From NCBI GenBank assembly GCA_937981665.1, contig CALJOJ010000009.1, forward strand, positions 1 through 45,591: DNA of 45,591 bases, in the 5' to 3' direction. The first letter of the stretch is position 1. Every line of letters begins with the position of its first letter. The translations under genes were made by a program, and so were the position numbers. Source of the stretch: an uncultured Rubritalea sp. (GTDB lineage Bacteria; Verrucomicrobiota; Verrucomicrobiia; Verrucomicrobiales; Akkermansiaceae). Below the pieces are notes generated by a model. That model worked only from the letters and a program-made list of their open reading frames with translations, made no database searches and was not told the DNA's origin. Below, one piece after another: positions 1 through 7,788 of this stretch.

Positions 1-12
1 CTTTGTTAGCAA

Positions 13-441
13 GTGGGCATGGAAGATGAACCGATGTTAAAGATCCGCTCTAGGACGGATTGCCCATGTGGCACTAAAGAGATATACCATGACTGTTGCC
101 GGCCTTACCACATTGGGAAGGCGCAGCCTGCTACGGCTGAGGAGCTGATGCGTGCGCGATATTCTGCATTTTTCTTTCGTTTGGTAGATTATCTTGTGAG
201 TTCTACGCACCCTGAATCTAGAACACCAGAGCTGCGGACGGAGCTAGATGAGATAGTGCATGAGATGATGTGGAGAAGCTTACATATAGTGAGTAAGAGC
301 AAGGGGACTAAAGAGGATAAGAAGGGGAAGGTGGAGTTTATGGCTCAGTATCATCATGATGGTGAGTTTATTGAGGTAGAGGAGCGCTCTAGATTTAAGA
401 AGTACAAAGGCCAGTGGAAGTATCTGGATGATAGAGGTTAG
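13..441 (+). CDS. ychJ: YchJ-like SEC-C motif protein (UPF0225)
   Basis: A 142-residue protein with an N-terminal Cys-rich SEC-C motif (CPCGTKEIYHDCC) followed by the family's typical stretch ending in MRARYSAF. YchJ proteins are about 150 residues, so this is near full length. The SEC-C motif is expected to bind zinc; the cellular role of YchJ is not established. The frame opens at GTG 13, with in-frame ATGs at 19 and 34. The last is closest to the family's usual N-terminus, so the start is uncertain and the window edge hides the upstream region. The next gene follows after 19 bases, probably in the same transcript. Confidence 0.85.
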   Translation: MGMEDEPMLKIRSRTDCPCGTKEIYHDCCRPYHIGKAQPATAEELMRARYSAFFFRLVDYLVSSTHPESRTPELRTELDEIVHEMMWRSLHIVSKSKGTKEDKKGKVEFMAQYHHDGEFIEVEERSRFKKYKGQWKYLDDRG

Positions 442-460
442 AGCTTAACATTAAATATCT

Positions 461-973
461 ATGGGTGATCAGCAAGAAGGGGATAAGATTTTAGTCTTCA
501 CGCGTATGCCGGCGGATGGGTTTGATGATTTCATGTCAGATCCTGAGGTGGTGTTAGCTACGGTGGAGGATATGGGCTTTGATCAGGATGAGATGATGCA
601 GTCTATGTCTGGCGGTGATCCTAGCCAGCTGGTGCAGCTAATGCAGGGGCGCTGGAGTGGTGAGGAGGCAAACTTTGCATTCGAGTCATACTGGGAGCTT
701 TTGTTAGAGAAGCTACCTGAGCATAAAACGGTGCTTGATCAGGTGTTGGTGAGTGGGAGAAGATCTCAGATTTATACTGACTTTGCTGAGATTCGGGTCT
801 TGAGTCCCGATCAAGTAATGGCAGTTCACAATGGGATTTTAGGGGTACAGCTACCTGATCCTGCACAGGGGCAGGAGGGAGATATGATGTTAGATGATTT
901 ATTTCCCGCGATGCAGAAGTTTTTTGGCTATGCTTGTGAGGCGAGAGAGTTTGTCTTGGTGAGCTGGCTTTAA
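461..973 (+). CDS. DUF1877-like cytoplasmic protein
   Basis: A 170-residue acidic protein without signal peptide or membrane segment. It has the look of DUF1877 (YfbM-like): a central SYWELLLEKLPE stretch, a middle segment ending in SGRR, and a later VLSPDQVMAVHNGI stretch where the family usually has a 'Y-P-x-x-V' helix. The match is by pattern only. No catalytic residues are evident and function is unknown. It lies 19 bases after the ychJ-like gene in the same direction. Confidence 0.6.
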   Translation: MGDQQEGDKILVFTRMPADGFDDFMSDPEVVLATVEDMGFDQDEMMQSMSGGDPSQLVQLMQGRWSGEEANFAFESYWELLLEKLPEHKTVLDQVLVSGRRSQIYTDFAEIRVLSPDQVMAVHNGILGVQLPDPAQGQEGDMMLDDLFPAMQKFFGYACEAREFVLVSWL

Positions 974-1049
974 TGATTGAGTATCAGAGGGGATAAAAAT
1001 TTTGTGATAAAATGAAGCAAAAGTAGATTTCAGGTGTAGGTTTGAGTTC

Positions 1050-1499
1050 ATGGTATTACTAAAGGCAAACATAGCAGAAGGTTCTTTCTTGGGGAGAGGC
1101 ACGCATGTTTGGTTAGAGATAAGTAATGAAAAAGCTGGGAAGACTACATTTTCTGGAGCGAAGAGCGGTGACCTTCTCCATGTCTACCGAGACTATAAAC
1201 GAGACTATGATAGAGCGTATGAACGCGGTTTGTTAGAGATCCGACCGCCAGCTGGGATGAATGATAAGGAGTGGGATGATGCGGTCATCACTGCGTCTCT
1301 CGAAGTGCAAGAGGAGTACCATGGGAACTTTGCATTTAATGGTTTATTTCCTTGGGGGGTAAATCGTGAGGGGATTCCTAGGTCTAATTGCTGTCACGTA
1401 GCAAGTGAGATTATTCGCCGTGCAGGTGGGATCCTTCCGAAGGGGAAACTGCGTGGGGTGCTGCCTAAATTAGGCAGGGGAATGAGTGACTATTTATAA
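1050..1499 (+). CDS. Hypothetical protein, possible permuted papain-like (NlpC/P60 type) fold
   Basis: A 149-residue protein I do not recognise with certainty. It has an early His in GTHVWLEI and a late Cys in RSNCCHVASEIIRRAGG at the start of a predicted helix. The order His then Cys is that of permuted papain-fold enzymes (LRAT/YiiX type), which act on amide or ester bonds. This is inference from two motifs. There is no signal peptide, so action would be cytoplasmic unless the start is wrong. The 3' end overlaps the convergent hydrolase gene by 6 bases. Confidence 0.6.
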   Translation: MVLLKANIAEGSFLGRGTHVWLEISNEKAGKTTFSGAKSGDLLHVYRDYKRDYDRAYERGLLEIRPPAGMNDKEWDDAVITASLEVQEEYHGNFAFNGLFPWGVNREGIPRSNCCHVASEIIRRAGGILPKGKLRGVLPKLGRGMSDYL

Positions 1500-2399
1500 G
1501 GGACCGTAGAACGAGTCCGAGATGAATGTGCCTTCGGGTGCAGTGTCTAGAAAACCGTGGTCAGTGAGAAAGTTATCCGAGCTTTCTAGTGACTGGATGA
1601 AGTTTTTATGGTTTACGTGGAAATTGAAGAAACTATGAGTCCCCAGGCCGAATGGGTATAAGATACAGGTGTTTTTCTTTCGTTGCATTTTCTTAGCAAA
1701 ATGCTCGATCTTATCAATAGGGTGGTGCAGGTCAGCCTCACTATGATAGAAGATCATTGGTGGTAGATTTCTGGAGATACAGCGACTTGGGCTCGTGTCT
1801 GTAGCTACCTTTTTATCTTTGAAATATTTGAATGTAGGGGACTTCTTTGTAGTGTCTACTAAGGCGCTATAGAGAATGAGTGCATTTGGTTTGCTGTTGT
1901 AGACTTCATTGCCCAGGATAGAGTGGTTCATTGCTGCGCAGAGGCAGATATGAGCGCCACTACCTGCACCGGCGGCTACTATTTTGTTAGGATCTACTCC
2001 TAGAAAAGCGTGATGATCACGGAGCCAGAGGAGTAGTGACTGACCATCTTCCATAGCGTCCTCTGGGCTGCTTGGGTATAATGTGGAGACTCGATATTCA
2101 GCGAGTACAGTCACTGCACCGCGTTCTTTAAAGTGAAGTGCCTGTGGGGCTAGCTCACTCACTACTTGGTGATCCCATTTCCCGCCATGAAAGAAAACGA
2201 TGGTGGTACGTTGTTCACCGCTCTTAAAGTCATCAGGGTAGAAGAAGTGAGCATTGAGCTTATAGGGAAGTAGCCCAGTAGAGCTAGCTAGCGGCTCATC
2301 TAGCCTTTTAAAGGTATGAACAGTTTCACCTTTCAGTAACTCTTTTTCTCGCAAGAGAATAGTAGGGGATTTATTATCGTTGAAAGTCTCTGAGTCCAT
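1494..2399 (-). CDS. Alpha/beta hydrolase, BD-FAE/esterase-lipase-like
   Basis: A 301-residue alpha/beta hydrolase of the carbohydrate-esterase-like group. The oxyanion-hole HGG is at 71-73, and a nucleophile-elbow region KIVAAGAGSGAH lies near 139-150. The likely acid is D223 (HSEADLHHP) and the likely base H255 (GTHSFF). The elbow is odd. Related enzymes read G-G-S-A-G-G-H, whereas here the equivalent positions read G-A-G-S-G-A-H, so the only Ser (S147) is one place later than usual. No signal peptide is visible. It is convergent with the preceding gene and divergent from the secreted protein at 2476. Confidence 0.8.
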   Translation of the reverse strand: MDSETFNDNKSPTILLREKELLKGETVHTFKRLDEPLASSTGLLPYKLNAHFFYPDDFKSGEQRTTIVFFHGGKWDHQVVSELAPQALHFKERGAVTVLAEYRVSTLYPSSPEDAMEDGQSLLLWLRDHHAFLGVDPNKIVAAGAGSGAHICLCAAMNHSILGNEVYNSKPNALILYSALVDTTKKSPTFKYFKDKKVATDTSPSRCISRNLPPMIFYHSEADLHHPIDKIEHFAKKMQRKKNTCILYPFGLGTHSFFNFHVNHKNFIQSLESSDNFLTDHGFLDTAPEGTFISDSFYGPL

Positions 2400-2475
2400 A
2401 GTGAAGCGTACGCATGGTGTAGCTGATAGAATATTTTGTAAATGCCGTTTTTTTATTTTCTATCTGAGGAATTAG

Positions 2476-3396
2476 ATGCAGTATCTAACCATGAATAAAA
2501 AACTACTTGCACTTTGTTTAGCAATCATGGCTATGTTTGTTTGTAATGTATCAGCACAGGCTCAACTTAGTGTGGATGAGGGTCTGAGGAAGAGCCTTGA
2601 GCATACTTATATTAACTGGCGTACAGCGATGCTGAAAAAGAATTATAATCAATGGGTGCAGTTCACTGCGACACATAGGCAGCAACATATCAAAAATAGA
2701 ATTTTATCTGAGCAGAAAGCATTTCCAGCATGGGTGTTTCAAGTTCCTGTTAGTCCACCAACTGTTTCTAATCTTAATGCATTGAATGTATCTGCTAAGG
2801 GATCTACAGCTACTGCGCTCTATTTTGGTAAGGTTGATTTTGGTGTAGGTGGTAACCCACCGGAGAATCTTCTACTACTTAGCTTTGTAAACGAGAGAGG
2901 TAGATGGAAATATGATAATGCTGACTTCATCCGTCTCAATGAGCTTAAAGAGGTCAGAAAACAACTAAATGCAGGAGACTATAGCTATGTGAGGAACAAG
3001 GATTTCCAGCCAAGTGGAGTGGTTCCTCGTATGCCAGTTTCCATAAATAAGGCGCAGTTTATCGCTAAAGTGTATGCCTTCTGTCCAGGCAGAGAAGTGA
3101 GACTGAAGGTTAATAAAGTATCAGATCACCGGTTTCAAAATACAGAAGGATCAGAGGTAGTGATCGGTGGTGGTCTCGTCGGTAATAACGAAGTTCAATT
3201 CGCTACTAAAAAGCTAGAAGGAGCTAAAGGAACAGAGAGAATGCGTATCGCGGTCTTCCTTATGTCTACAGTAAAAGGGGTGCAGCCAGTGAAAGTCTAT
3301 GAGTACCTTGTAAAGGACGGCGAGCCTGTGAAGGCTTATGGAAGTGCTAATTTCACTATAGATCAAGCTGTAGTCAACAAGCTTAATGGTAAGTAA
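2476..3396 (+). CDS. Secreted hypothetical protein
   Basis: A 306-residue protein with a clear Sec signal peptide: the charged MNKK, a hydrophobic run, and a likely cut after VSAQA. The start at 2476 is supported by GAGG six bases upstream; ATG 2491 is an alternative. The mature part is mixed alpha/beta with a repeat-poor sequence and no motif I can assign. It probably resides in the periplasm or cell envelope. It is divergently transcribed from the esterase, with about 75 bases between. Confidence 0.7.
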   Translation: MQYLTMNKKLLALCLAIMAMFVCNVSAQAQLSVDEGLRKSLEHTYINWRTAMLKKNYNQWVQFTATHRQQHIKNRILSEQKAFPAWVFQVPVSPPTVSNLNALNVSAKGSTATALYFGKVDFGVGGNPPENLLLLSFVNERGRWKYDNADFIRLNELKEVRKQLNAGDYSYVRNKDFQPSGVVPRMPVSINKAQFIAKVYAFCPGREVRLKVNKVSDHRFQNTEGSEVVIGGGLVGNNEVQFATKKLEGAKGTERMRIAVFLMSTVKGVQPVKVYEYLVKDGEPVKAYGSANFTIDQAVVNKLNGK

Positions 3397-3501
3397 CTGC
3401 TAGAAGAACAGTGACTTGAGTGTTTTGTTCGCTCGTTGTGTGAAAAATAATGAGAATTTATTTGAAATCATAAGCAAGGTCACTAGTATATAAATTTATA
3501 T

Positions 3502-3825
3502 ATGAAAACCACGATCAAATATCTCGCTATTGCTCTATTTGCTGTTCTTTTCTCTTCTTGCTGTAACTTCAGAGAAGTCGGAACTATCGAAGGAGAAAAA
3601 AAAGTTCTTGTACACGAAAACTCTGGAACTAAAGGGGGGATCACTACTTACGAGGCTACTATCCCCGTAATCCATGAGTGCACAACATGTGGATCATCAT
3701 TCTGCCCCAAGCCACAGTGCTGCGGCATCATCAATGACAGTGTGCTTTCACGCGCTACTGGTCAATCAGGTACAGGTGAGCCACCGATTGGTCTCATTGC
3801 TACTATGAAGACACTCGCACCATAG
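3502..3825 (+). CDS. Small Cys-rich lipoprotein
   Basis: A 107-residue protein with a lipoprotein signal peptide: MKTTIKY, a hydrophobic core, and lipobox FSSC with lipidated Cys at about residue 20. The mature part carries a Cys cluster CTTCGSSFCPKPQCC at about 60-74, arranged C-x2-C-x4-C-x4-CC, which could bind a metal or form disulfides. No family is recognised. A strong rho-independent terminator follows at 3897, so this is a monocistronic or end-of-unit gene. Confidence 0.7.
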   Translation: MKTTIKYLAIALFAVLFSSCCNFREVGTIEGEKKVLVHENSGTKGGITTYEATIPVIHECTTCGSSFCPKPQCCGIINDSVLSRATGQSGTGEPPIGLIATMKTLAP

Positions 3826-3896
3826 TTTTATCAGGGCTAATACATTACTATTATACATCATACCTAATATACAATAAACACACACACCTACGAATT

Positions 3897-3930
3897 CGCT
3901 CACTTAGTTCTGCTAAGTGAGCGTTTTTTT
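3897..3930 (+). terminator. Rho-independent terminator after the Cys-rich lipoprotein gene
   Basis: A perfect 11-bp stem CGCTCACTTAG / CTAAGTGAGCG with a 5-base loop, followed by seven T. It lies about 70 bases after the lipoprotein stop codon. Confidence 0.9.
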
Positions 3931-3955
3931 ATTTCGCTGATAGGGCGTGAAGAAG

Positions 3956-4187
3956 CTTAAGAGAATCCCTGGTAACTATTGATATTGCGGTTTTGATTAT
4001 TAGGCTTAATCAATCAGCAAGCGTAAGCTTGGGTGGTCTGAATAATATCTTTTGGAAAGAAAGATACACCTGAGCATAGCTGCGTGCTACTTTCACAATG
4101 GAGATTTATCCCATGTGAAGATACGCCTTGTACTACTTGCTTTACCCTTCTGCATAGACATCGTTAGTTACCATCGGTTCCCTTAAG
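3956..4187. other. Noncoding structured element with 23-base terminal inverted repeats
   Basis: The 446-base gap between the lipoprotein gene and the E2 gene contains this 232-base element. Its ends (3956-3978 and 4165-4187) are imperfect inverted repeats sharing CTTAAG-G-AA and GGTAACTA blocks. Inside are hairpins TTGATTA/TAATCAA (3993-4013), CAAGC-GTAA-GCTTG (4018-4031, a GNRA-type loop), TATCTTT/AAAGATA (4046-4066) and TTCACA..TGG/CCATGTGAA (4092-4119). No long reading frame crosses it. Either a structured RNA (possibly in the 5' leader of the E2 gene) or a miniature transposon would fit. No known RNA family was recognised. Confidence 0.6.
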
Positions 4188-4271
4188 AAAATAGCATATA
4201 ATTCTTGCTCATTGTTCTGTTTTCGACGAGAACTAAGCCATTAATTAACTTAATTTAATCACCACAACGTT

Positions 4272-5528
4272 ATGCCAATACAAATAGACATGCCGAAGCT
4301 CTCGGACACAATGACAGAAGGAACACTGATTTCATGGAATGTATCTGTGGGAGACCAGATCGAAATCGGTGACGTGATTGCTGAAATTGAAACTGATAAG
4401 GCTTCTATGGAAATGGAGGCATTTGATGAAGGTGTACTTACGGAGATTCTCGTAGAGGCAGGTCAGAAAGTTCCTGTTGGTACTGCACTTGGTACTCTCG
4501 CAGAAGATGGCGAAGACGCATCCGCTCCTGCCGCGACAAAAGTAGCGCCAAAGGCGGCAACTTCTGCTCCAGCTAAAGAAGCTACTTCAGCGGCAATAGT
4601 AAGTGCTCCTGCTGTACTAGAAGACGGAAGTAGAATTAAGGTTTCACCATTTGCGAAGAAGCTAGCAGCTGAGAGGGGAGTGGATCTAGGATCTGTAAGC
4701 GGCACTGGTCCCTCTGGAAGAATCGTAGCAGCAGATATAGAGAATAGTAAGGCAACTTCTTGTGCGACTAAGGCTTCTCCAGTAATGGTATCTGCTCCAG
4801 CAGCTAGCTCACCGGCTATCATGCCTGTAGTTTCTGGTGAAGATAAGATCATCCCACTCGGAGGAATGAGAAAGATCATCGCTGAGCGTCTTCTTACGTC
4901 TAAGCAGACTATCCCACATTTCTACCTTCATGTAGAGGTAGATGCAGCTCCTCTTATGGAGCTCAGAAAGCAAGTGAACGCTCAAGCTGAGCAGACACAT
5001 GGTAATAAATTTACCTTCAATGACTTCGTAGTAAAAGCGATGATCAATGCTTGTGAGAAAGTACCAGCAGTGAATGCTTCATTTAGTGGTGACAGTATTG
5101 TCCAGTTTGCAAACGTTGGTGTTTCGGTAGCGATTGCAGTGGAAGATGGTCTCGTTACTCCAGTGGTCAAGAATGCTCAGAATAAGTCTATGTTAGAAAT
5201 TTCTAAGGAGATCAAAGGTATGGCTGTTAGAGCTCGTGACAAGAAGCTAGCTCCTAGTGAGTTTGATAGCGGAACGATCACTATTTCGAACCTCGGAGCA
5301 TGGGGTATAGAGAGCTTTGATGCTATCGTGAATCCTCCGCAGGCTGCGATCATTAGTGTCGGCGGAATCATCGAGAAGCCAGTAGTGAAAGATGGAGCTA
5401 TCGTACCAGGTGTGAGAATGAACATCGGCCTCAGCTGTGATCACCGCGTTGTAGATGGAGCTGTGGCGGCTACTTACCTCAATGAGGTGAAGAACCTTCT
5501 TGAGAAGCCATCATTGATGCTTATCTAG
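4272..5528 (+). CDS. pdhC: Dihydrolipoamide acetyltransferase, E2 of pyruvate dehydrogenase
   Basis: A 418-residue E2 acyltransferase, which transfers acetyl groups from its lipoyl arm to CoA at the core of the pyruvate dehydrogenase complex. It has an N-terminal lipoyl domain with the lipoylated K43 in ETDKASME, an Ala/Pro-rich linker (about 80-115), a peripheral subunit-binding domain near 123-160 (SPFAKKLAAERG), another linker, and the catalytic domain ending with DHRVVDG (H391, D395). A single lipoyl domain is normal for this type. No E1 or E3 gene is nearby, so the complex is encoded in pieces. The 5' neighbour is the structured element at 3956-4187. Confidence 0.95.
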   Translation: MPIQIDMPKLSDTMTEGTLISWNVSVGDQIEIGDVIAEIETDKASMEMEAFDEGVLTEILVEAGQKVPVGTALGTLAEDGEDASAPAATKVAPKAATSAPAKEATSAAIVSAPAVLEDGSRIKVSPFAKKLAAERGVDLGSVSGTGPSGRIVAADIENSKATSCATKASPVMVSAPAASSPAIMPVVSGEDKIIPLGGMRKIIAERLLTSKQTIPHFYLHVEVDAAPLMELRKQVNAQAEQTHGNKFTFNDFVVKAMINACEKVPAVNASFSGDSIVQFANVGVSVAIAVEDGLVTPVVKNAQNKSMLEISKEIKGMAVRARDKKLAPSEFDSGTITISNLGAWGIESFDAIVNPPQAAIISVGGIIEKPVVKDGAIVPGVRMNIGLSCDHRVVDGAVAATYLNEVKNLLEKPSLMLI

Positions 5529-5562
5529 TGCTGGTCGCTTTCTAAGCGAGTAAATATTTTCT

Positions 5563-5595
5563 AAAGCCCACTCAGTGATGAGTGGGCTTTTTTTA
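5563..5595. terminator. Bidirectional terminator between pdhC and a convergent hydrolase gene
   Basis: A 12-bp stem AAAGCCCACTCA / TGAGTGGGCTTT with loop GTGA, T-run on the plus strand and A-run on its other side. It lies 35 bases after the pdhC stop and only a few bases from the convergent stop at 5599, so it can serve both genes. Confidence 0.9.
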
Positions 5596-5598
5596 TCT

Positions 5599-6321
5599 CT
5601 AGAGGTGAGTATTTACCCAGTCTTCAATGTGGCTGGCAAGAGCATCCCAGTGATCATCAAACGAGTGATCAGTTCCATCGATGATAATATGCTTCTTCTT
5701 TCCCTTGAGGTTATTATGGAGGTGTAGGCTGTCATCGGGTAGCACAACGTCATCTTCAGAACCATGTACTAATAACCAAGGAACGCGGATCTCTTTCACT
5801 GCAGGAACCACTGATTCTATCTGACAGAGGTCATCCATAAAAATCTGAGATAAAGGTGTGCTCTCATCTTCCCACATGAAACCAGCATCAGGAGTGACGC
5901 CTGCAAATTCTGTCTCAGCGAAGGTCTTTGTGCGGACCATGCCAGCGAGAGATACCATCACATTGATACGGTCGTCTTTAGCGACTGTTAGAGCACCCAC
6001 AGCTCCGCCCATACTGTAGCCTACATAGGCTATCTTCTTGGTGCCTTTGACCTGATCGAGGACAGCTAGTAGGTCATCGGACTCTTTAGAAATTGTCGCT
6101 GCTGTGAACTCTCCCTGACTCTTGCCACAGCCACTGAATGAGATGCTCAGGACAGCTAGTCCTGCGTTACAAAGAGATTCGGCTAAGTACACCATGAGCT
6201 CTCGGTCTTTATCTCCCGTCAGGCCGTGAGCGAGGATGATGAGTTTATCAGCATTTTCTCCACTGTTAGGAAGGTGGATCGCATGGTCAATGAGTTCGCC
6301 GTGTCTATTTCTAATCTGCAT
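5599..6321 (-). CDS. Alpha/beta hydrolase (dienelactone hydrolase/acylaminoacyl-like)
   Basis: A 240-residue cytoplasmic serine hydrolase. It has oxyanion-hole segment AHGLTG at 31-36, nucleophile elbow GYSMGG with S103, the acid in HGSEDDVV (D190 or D191), and the base H219 in GTDHSF. All triad elements are in the expected order and spacing. The substrate is unknown; such enzymes cleave esters or small peptides. It is monocistronic on the minus strand, about 76 bases from the rhomboid gene's 3' end. Confidence 0.85.
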   Translation of the reverse strand: MQIRNRHGELIDHAIHLPNSGENADKLIILAHGLTGDKDRELMVYLAESLCNAGLAVLSISFSGCGKSQGEFTAATISKESDDLLAVLDQVKGTKKIAYVGYSMGGAVGALTVAKDDRINVMVSLAGMVRTKTFAETEFAGVTPDAGFMWEDESTPLSQIFMDDLCQIESVVPAVKEIRVPWLLVHGSEDDVVLPDDSLHLHNNLKGKKKHIIIDGTDHSFDDHWDALASHIEDWVNTHL

Positions 6322-6397
6322 GATTTTAGTTTAATGATGCATCGATAGATAACAAGTTCTCAAGTGAGGGTAGATCTGCTTACTTGAATGGGTGGGC

Positions 6398-7129
6398 TTA
6401 GTCTTCGCCATTCTTTTTACGAATCTCTTCTAAGATCTTTTTGACGGGATCTTCTTCTTCCTTTTTTATGGCGAGTTCTTTTTTCTTCTTAGACCTTCTC
6501 CAGCCGAACCAACCACCTGCGAGCATGCCGAAGAGGTGACCTTCCCATGAGATAGGTTGATCATGAATAGGAAGAGCTCCTGTAAGTAAACTACCATAGA
6601 AGAATAATACGACTATGCCAGTGATGATCCAGATAAAATTACGCTCTATGAATGCACGCGTGATCACGTAGCCAAAATAGCCATAGACTAGACCACTAGC
6701 TCCAATGTGTACGCTCTCTCCACGACCGACTAGCCATACCCCTAGTCCGCCGAGCAGGGTGATAGAGATGGTTGCTAAGATAAAGGTCTTTCGCTCTGCC
6801 TTGAGAACGATATAACCAAGAATAAGGAAGGGAAATGTGTTAGAAAGCAGATGAGAGAAGTCGCCATGTAGGAATGGCATGAGCGGAATGCCGATCAGTC
6901 CACCCAGAGTTCTTGGTCTCACACCAAAAGCATCTAGATTTATACCAGGGATGAGGTCAATGATTTCTATCGCCCAAAGAGTAGCTGCGAGAGCGAGGAG
7001 GATACGCAGATTGAGCGATATTTTTTTATACCATTTTACTGGTCCTTGACCTGGTAGATCAGGGAGCTTGATGGATGTTATTTCTTCAGGCATTGGCGTA
7101 AGACTAATATGAGATGAGTCATGTGCCAA
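6398..7129 (-). CDS. Rhomboid-family intramembrane serine protease
   Basis: A 243-residue membrane protein with the rhomboid signature: HGDFSHLLSN (H93, N97) in an early helix, the catalytic GASG with S145, and the partner H198 in WEGHLFG. Rhomboids cut transmembrane substrates using a Ser-His dyad within the bilayer. The N-terminal 35 residues and the Lys/Glu-rich C-terminal 30 residues are cytoplasmic. It starts 15 bases after the site-2 protease gene, so the two membrane proteases are probably co-transcribed. Confidence 0.9.
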   Translation of the reverse strand: MAHDSSHISLTPMPEEITSIKLPDLPGQGPVKWYKKISLNLRILLALAATLWAIEIIDLIPGINLDAFGVRPRTLGGLIGIPLMPFLHGDFSHLLSNTFPFLILGYIVLKAERKTFILATISITLLGGLGVWLVGRGESVHIGASGLVYGYFGYVITRAFIERNFIWIITGIVVLFFYGSLLTGALPIHDQPISWEGHLFGMLAGGWFGWRRSKKKKELAIKKEEEDPVKKILEEIRKKNGED

Positions 7130-7144
7130 ACTCTAATTCACCGC

Positions 7145-7774
7145 TTACTTCAGGCGTTCTAACATCTGGTAGTTCTGGAAGGCGAACATGGCCATAAAAA
7201 TGCCTGCAAACAAGAAGCCTGTTGCAAAGCCTACGATACAGAGAGCAACAGCACAAAACATACTGATGGTGACTGTAAGTTTGATTTTTTTAGGTCCTAG
7301 AGCCGACTCTAACATTCTACCTCCATCGAGAGGTAAGACTGGAACGCAGTTAAGTACCGCCCAGATGAGACTGATTACCGTAAGAGTTTCTAAAAAGTTT
7401 CTAATAAGAGTTCCGTCGATTCCGAGATGCGGGGTGGCGATTAATACAACTATACCCAATAATGCCTGTAGAAGAGGACCGGCAAGGGTCACGAGAAAAG
7501 ACTTTTTACGGTCTAGCACACCTGCTGGGTATGTAGCGTATCCTCCAAATGATGAGAGAACTACTTGTGTAGGGAGATTATACTTTTTGATCATCAGAGC
7601 ATGACCGAATTCGTGAACAAGAATGGAAATGAAACCCGCCATGACGAAGAGCGCGATAAGTAACAGCATTTGATCTCCGGCACCTTGGTGTGACATGAAG
7701 CCAAGGAGGCCAAGAGTAATCCAGAATATAGGCTCTACTCTGACTGGGATTTTAAATAAATTGAAGTCTAGCAT
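7145..7774 (-). CDS. Site-2 protease family intramembrane metalloprotease (M50)
   Basis: A 209-residue polytopic protein with the zinc motif HEFGH (H54, E55, H58) in a membrane helix and the second conserved motif NCVPVLPLDGGR with D150 as third zinc ligand (the usual form is N-x-x-P-x-x-P-L-D-G-G). It is compact, with no PDZ domain or CBS pair, like minimal S2P proteins. It should cleave membrane anchors in a regulated-proteolysis cascade. It lies 14 bases downstream of leuA on the same strand and 15 bases upstream of the rhomboid gene. Confidence 0.9.
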   Translation of the reverse strand: MLDFNLFKIPVRVEPIFWITLGLLGFMSHQGAGDQMLLLIALFVMAGFISILVHEFGHALMIKKYNLPTQVVLSSFGGYATYPAGVLDRKKSFLVTLAGPLLQALLGIVVLIATPHLGIDGTLIRNFLETLTVISLIWAVLNCVPVLPLDGGRMLESALGPKKIKLTVTISMFCAVALCIVGFATGFLFAGIFMAMFAFQNYQMLERLK

Positions 7775-7788
7775 GGGCTTGTGTTTTT

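Noticed and set aside
3956-4187. 6S RNA, tmRNA, SRP RNA or RNase P RNA
   Set aside because: It has several separate hairpins rather than one long hairpin with a central bubble, no CCA end or tag frame, and none of the conserved RNase P or SRP motifs. Left as unknown.
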